A stretch of 64,000 nt of DNA, taken from contig JABFGH010000012.1 of assembly GCA_013112585.1 (NCBI GenBank), forward strand, positions 88,050 to 152,049. Reading direction: 5' to 3'. The notes below the pieces were generated by a model. That model saw only the letters and a list, made by a program, of their open reading frames with translations, searched no databases and was not told the origin of the DNA. Numbering within the stretch: the first letter of the stretch is position 1; every line of letters starts with the position of its first letter. The DNA comes from Ignavibacteriota bacterium (GTDB lineage: Bacteria > Bacteroidota > Ignavibacteria > Ignavibacteriales > Melioribacteraceae). The position numbers were made by a program, and so were the translations under genes. Shown one piece after another: positions 61,426-64,000 of the stretch.

Positions 61426-63879
61426 ATGAAACGATTCCTTTCCCTTGCTATTCTAATCAGTTTAACGGCAGTTACCCTAAATGCGAACAGCATCGACAGC
61501 ACAAACATTGGTCCCGGTGTAGTTCATTACCATGAATACAGGGCAGAAGGTCCATGGCATTTGAACATTATAAAAATTGATTTAGAAAATGAATGGATTA
61601 AAATTGAAACAGTTAAAGCAAATGATAAATTAAAATCATTAGAGCGGGCTTCTTCTATGGCTGCTAGAAATGATGCAGAAGAACATAGGATCGTAGGCGG
61701 AACAAACGGTGATTTTTATGCCGGCGATGGTTCACCGATTGGGACACAAATTATTAATGGCGAAATATTAAAAAGTTATAACAACTGGCAGACCATCGGC
61801 TTTGATATCAACAATCTGCCGATGATTGATAATGTGAATTTTTACGGGCAGTTAATTGCCGGGGACAGTATTCGCAGAATTAATAATGTTAATGATTCTC
61901 GGTCAGAAGATTATTTAACACTATATAATAATTTTTTCGGCAGCTCAACCGCAACAAACATATACGGCAGCGAGGCGCTGCTTACCCCAATAAGCGAGTG
62001 GCTGGTTAATGATACCGTAACATTTATAATTGATAATTTTACGCAAGGTCAGAATAATTTGGCAATTCCAAATGGTAAAGTTGTTTTATCGGGGCATGGA
62101 ACAGCGCAAAGTTTTATGATAAATAATTTTACGGCGGGCGATACTGTAAAAATGGTTTTAACAATGACGCCGGGTTTAGATAAATTGAAACAACTGATTG
62201 GCGGTAATGCTAAGATAGTAAACAATGGTGTATCGATAGGTGAAACAGGCGACAGGCATCCGCGCACATCAATTGGATTTGATAGTGATTCAACAACATT
62301 GTACATGTTTACTGTTGACGGAAGACAGCCCGGATACAGCATTGGAATGACACTCCGCGAATTATCCGATTACATGGTTGAGTGGGGAGTTTACCAGGGC
62401 TTAAATTTGGATGGCGGCGGCTCAACTACAATGATAGCAAGGGGAAATATTAAAAATAGCCCCTCGGATCCGGGCGGAGAACGTTCTGTTTCTAATGGAA
62501 TTTTTATTGTAAGCACTGCACCGGATGATGATTTAGCACATCTGGGTGTTTTTCCTCGTGAAGCATTTGTTACTTCAGGTTCAACGCTGCAATTTACTGT
62601 GGAAGGATATGATCAATATTATAATTATGTAACATTAAGCCCCGGCTCGGTTATATGGAGCTGTGACCCTTCAATTGGAACAATATCAAGTGCAGGGCTT
62701 TACACTGCCGCTGCCGATACTTTGACCGGCTATGTTTATGCAGAAGTTAATGGAGTTAAAGATTCATCACTTGTTAGAATGACACAGCTTGTTTCTGTTT
62801 CATTGGAGCCTAATCCGGTTATACTTGAGCTTGGCGAGTTTCAGCAGATGATACCCCAGGCAAGGGATAATTATAATAATATTGTTGATATAACTATCAC
62901 CGACTACAACTGGAGCGTCACCGGTGATGTAGGCACAATTTCTACAAGCGGACTTTTTACAACTACTGCCGAAGGTGAAGGAACTATTGTAGCGGAGTAC
63001 AATGGAATTGAAGGAGTTTCTCCTGTTACTGTCGGCGTATCAACCGCAATTATTGTAGATGATTTTTCTACAGTCTCAAATTTTTCATTAACAGGTGTAA
63101 ATGTAAATTTACCGGGATGCAGTTTTACCGCAGACGCTGCTCAATATATTTCCGCACCAACATCGGGCAAACTTACTTATGATTTAACTACCGGCGGTAC
63201 AAGTGCTTTGTATATGAATTGCTCTATTCCAATCAGCGGCACGCCGGATAAAGTAGGAATAAATGTATACGGCGACGGCAAAGGACATTGGCTGCGCGGT
63301 GAGTTTAATGATTCCGATAATGAAAAATTTATTGTTGATTTTACAAGTGCTGATCCGGGAATTAATTGGACAGACTCATGGGAATATTTGGAAGTGAATT
63401 TAGATGATGCAATTCCAAGCTGGGCAAATCCAAATGCATTATTAAACTACCCAATTACCTGGAAGAAAATTTATCTGGTTGAAACAAGTGACGACAAAAA
63501 GGATCAAGGCGCAATTTATTTTGATGACTTTCAAGTTGACTTTATTGTTACCGATGTAAATGATTCTGAAAATGAAATGCCAACTGAGTTTAGACTGGAA
63601 CAAAATTATCCGAATCCATTTAATCCAACTACAAAAATAAGATTTACTACCCCACCCCAACCCTCCCCTTATCAAGGGGAGGGAGTGAGTGAGGGGCTGG
63701 TCACTCTTAAGATTTACGATGTACTAGGAAATGAAATTGCAACATTAATAAACGAACCAAAACCAGCAGGTAATTTCGAAGTTGAATTCAATGCTGCCAA
63801 TTTACCGAGCGGAGTTTATTTTTATAGATTGAGTGCGGGAAGTTTTGTTGAATCTAAGAAGATGGTTTTATTGAAATAG
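61426..63879 (+). CDS. T9SS-exported phosphodiester glycosidase (NAGPA) domain protein
   Basis: 817 residues from the ATG at 61426 (an in-frame TTG at 61414 is less likely). A signal peptide (MKRFLSLAILISLTAVTLNA) precedes a NAGPA domain (about 20-360) with GGTNGDFYAGDGSPIG, HPRTSIGFD, LNLDGGGSTTM and SDPGGERSVSNGIFIV. Two Ig-like/BIG2 domains (about 375-540) and a carbohydrate-binding-like sandwich (about 545-710) follow. The end is a T9SS sorting domain (NYPNPFNPTTKIRF ... SKKMVLLK). A palindromic repeat adds TPPQPSPYQGEGVSEGL in frame inside that domain. It probably trims sugar-phosphate diesters on surface glycans. Confidence 0.92.
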   Translation: MKRFLSLAILISLTAVTLNANSIDSTNIGPGVVHYHEYRAEGPWHLNIIKIDLENEWIKIETVKANDKLKSLERASSMAARNDAEEHRIVGGTNGDFYAGDGSPIGTQIINGEILKSYNNWQTIGFDINNLPMIDNVNFYGQLIAGDSIRRINNVNDSRSEDYLTLYNNFFGSSTATNIYGSEALLTPISEWLVNDTVTFIIDNFTQGQNNLAIPNGKVVLSGHGTAQSFMINNFTAGDTVKMVLTMTPGLDKLKQLIGGNAKIVNNGVSIGETGDRHPRTSIGFDSDSTTLYMFTVDGRQPGYSIGMTLRELSDYMVEWGVYQGLNLDGGGSTTMIARGNIKNSPSDPGGERSVSNGIFIVSTAPDDDLAHLGVFPREAFVTSGSTLQFTVEGYDQYYNYVTLSPGSVIWSCDPSIGTISSAGLYTAAADTLTGYVYAEVNGVKDSSLVRMTQLVSVSLEPNPVILELGEFQQMIPQARDNYNNIVDITITDYNWSVTGDVGTISTSGLFTTTAEGEGTIVAEYNGIEGVSPVTVGVSTAIIVDDFSTVSNFSLTGVNVNLPGCSFTADAAQYISAPTSGKLTYDLTTGGTSALYMNCSIPISGTPDKVGINVYGDGKGHWLRGEFNDSDNEKFIVDFTSADPGINWTDSWEYLEVNLDDAIPSWANPNALLNYPITWKKIYLVETSDDKKDQGAIYFDDFQVDFIVTDVNDSENEMPTEFRLEQNYPNPFNPTTKIRFTTPPQPSPYQGEGVSEGLVTLKIYDVLGNEIATLINEPKPAGNFEVEFNAANLPSGVYFYRLSAGSFVESKKMVLLK
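63651..63698 (+). repeat. Palindromic repeat inserted in frame in the T9SS domain
   Basis: CCCTCCCCTT (63661-63670) and AAGGGGAGGG (63674-63683) form a perfect 10-bp stem with a 3-base loop, bordered by CCCCACCCCAA and AGTGAGTGAGGGG. Its plan resembles the CCCTTCTCT...GGGATGAG repeats at 23600, 24104 and 30387. It is translated as part of the sorting domain without breaking the frame. Confidence 0.75.
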
Positions 63880-63931
63880 TGCCAAATGACCCCTCAGAAT
63901 ATTAAATTTAGAAAAAAGACTGAGGAGTAAA

Positions 63932-64000
63932 ATGGAACAAAGAAGAAGAGTATTAATCCGTAGACAAAATAAGAGCAGTGAGGGGGAGTTCATCTGGGAG
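63932..64000 (+). CDS. Start of a protein of unknown function, cut by window edge
   Basis: The ATG at 63932 is preceded by TGAGGAGTAAA, the strongest ribosome-binding site in this part of the window. 23 codons are visible (beginning MEQRRRVLIRRQNK, ending EGEFIWE). The basic start gives no family. It follows the NAGPA gene after 52 bases on the same strand. Confidence 0.55.
   Translation, partial: MEQRRRVLIRRQNKSSEGEFIWE

Overview
The window comes from an AT-rich bacterium of the Bacteroidota/Chlorobiota assemblage, most likely class Ignavibacteria or a close relative. The main evidence is several secreted proteins ending in a type IX secretion sorting domain with the signature NYPNPFNP(T/S)T. 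A Tricorn-type protease, a TPR histidine kinase, a cbb3 oxidase and a leuBACD order fit this placement. No rRNA or tRNA gene was seen.

Layout. 1-6.8 kb (minus): a partial secreted protein, a NarL-type response regulator with a TPR histidine kinase, and a Tricorn-like protease. 7.0-8.6 kb (plus): a secreted sulfatase. 8.6-14.0 kb: a structured intergenic repeat, a 48-codon Leu/Ile-rich candidate leader peptide with competing hairpins, then leuB-leuA-leuC-leuD. 14.2-18.1 kb: a cupin, a DUF4287/DUF5655-type protein, a run of very small membrane proteins and an orphan helical protein. 18.3-30.0 kb: a complete type I-C CRISPR-Cas locus. Its array has 49 repeats. The cas operon (cas3-cas5-cas8c-cas7-[DUF559]-cas4-cas1-cas2) is interrupted between cas7 and cas4 by a 540-bp element that carries a DUF559 nuclease gene between 11-bp perfect inverted repeats. 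A relic of the metH 3' end lies just beyond the locus.

30.8-46.9 kb is a respiratory and Fe-S-protection region. It has a roughly 14-gene minus-strand cluster (DUF2249/DUF1858 proteins, heme-copper-like membrane proteins, a SufT-like protein, ferredoxin, RIC/YtfE, aconitase, flavin reductase, AhpD-like protein, cupin, DGC protein). Next to it are a four-gene cbb3 oxidase operon, a divergent AhpD-like plus flavin reductase pair, and a Crp/Fnr-family regulator. Three promoters share a TTGAC-TTAA-GTCAA-like palindrome, so the region can be read as one small regulon, probably for low oxygen or nitrosative stress.

47.2-64 kb (plus) carries a DUF819 membrane protein, two T9SS-exported proteins that both have frameshifts (one at a run of nine G), an M23 peptidase, a membrane-bound SpoIIE phosphatase, a REP-associated transposase with flanking REP palindromes, two class III cyclases, a trypsin-like lipoprotein, a lytic transglycosylase and a secreted phosphodiester glycosidase-domain protein. 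The last of these has a palindromic repeat inserted in frame in its sorting domain.

The strongest candidates for something undescribed are the DUF559 element inside the cas operon, the Leu leader, the Fnr-like regulon with its single-unit heme-copper-like protein, and the pattern of re-acquired spacers.
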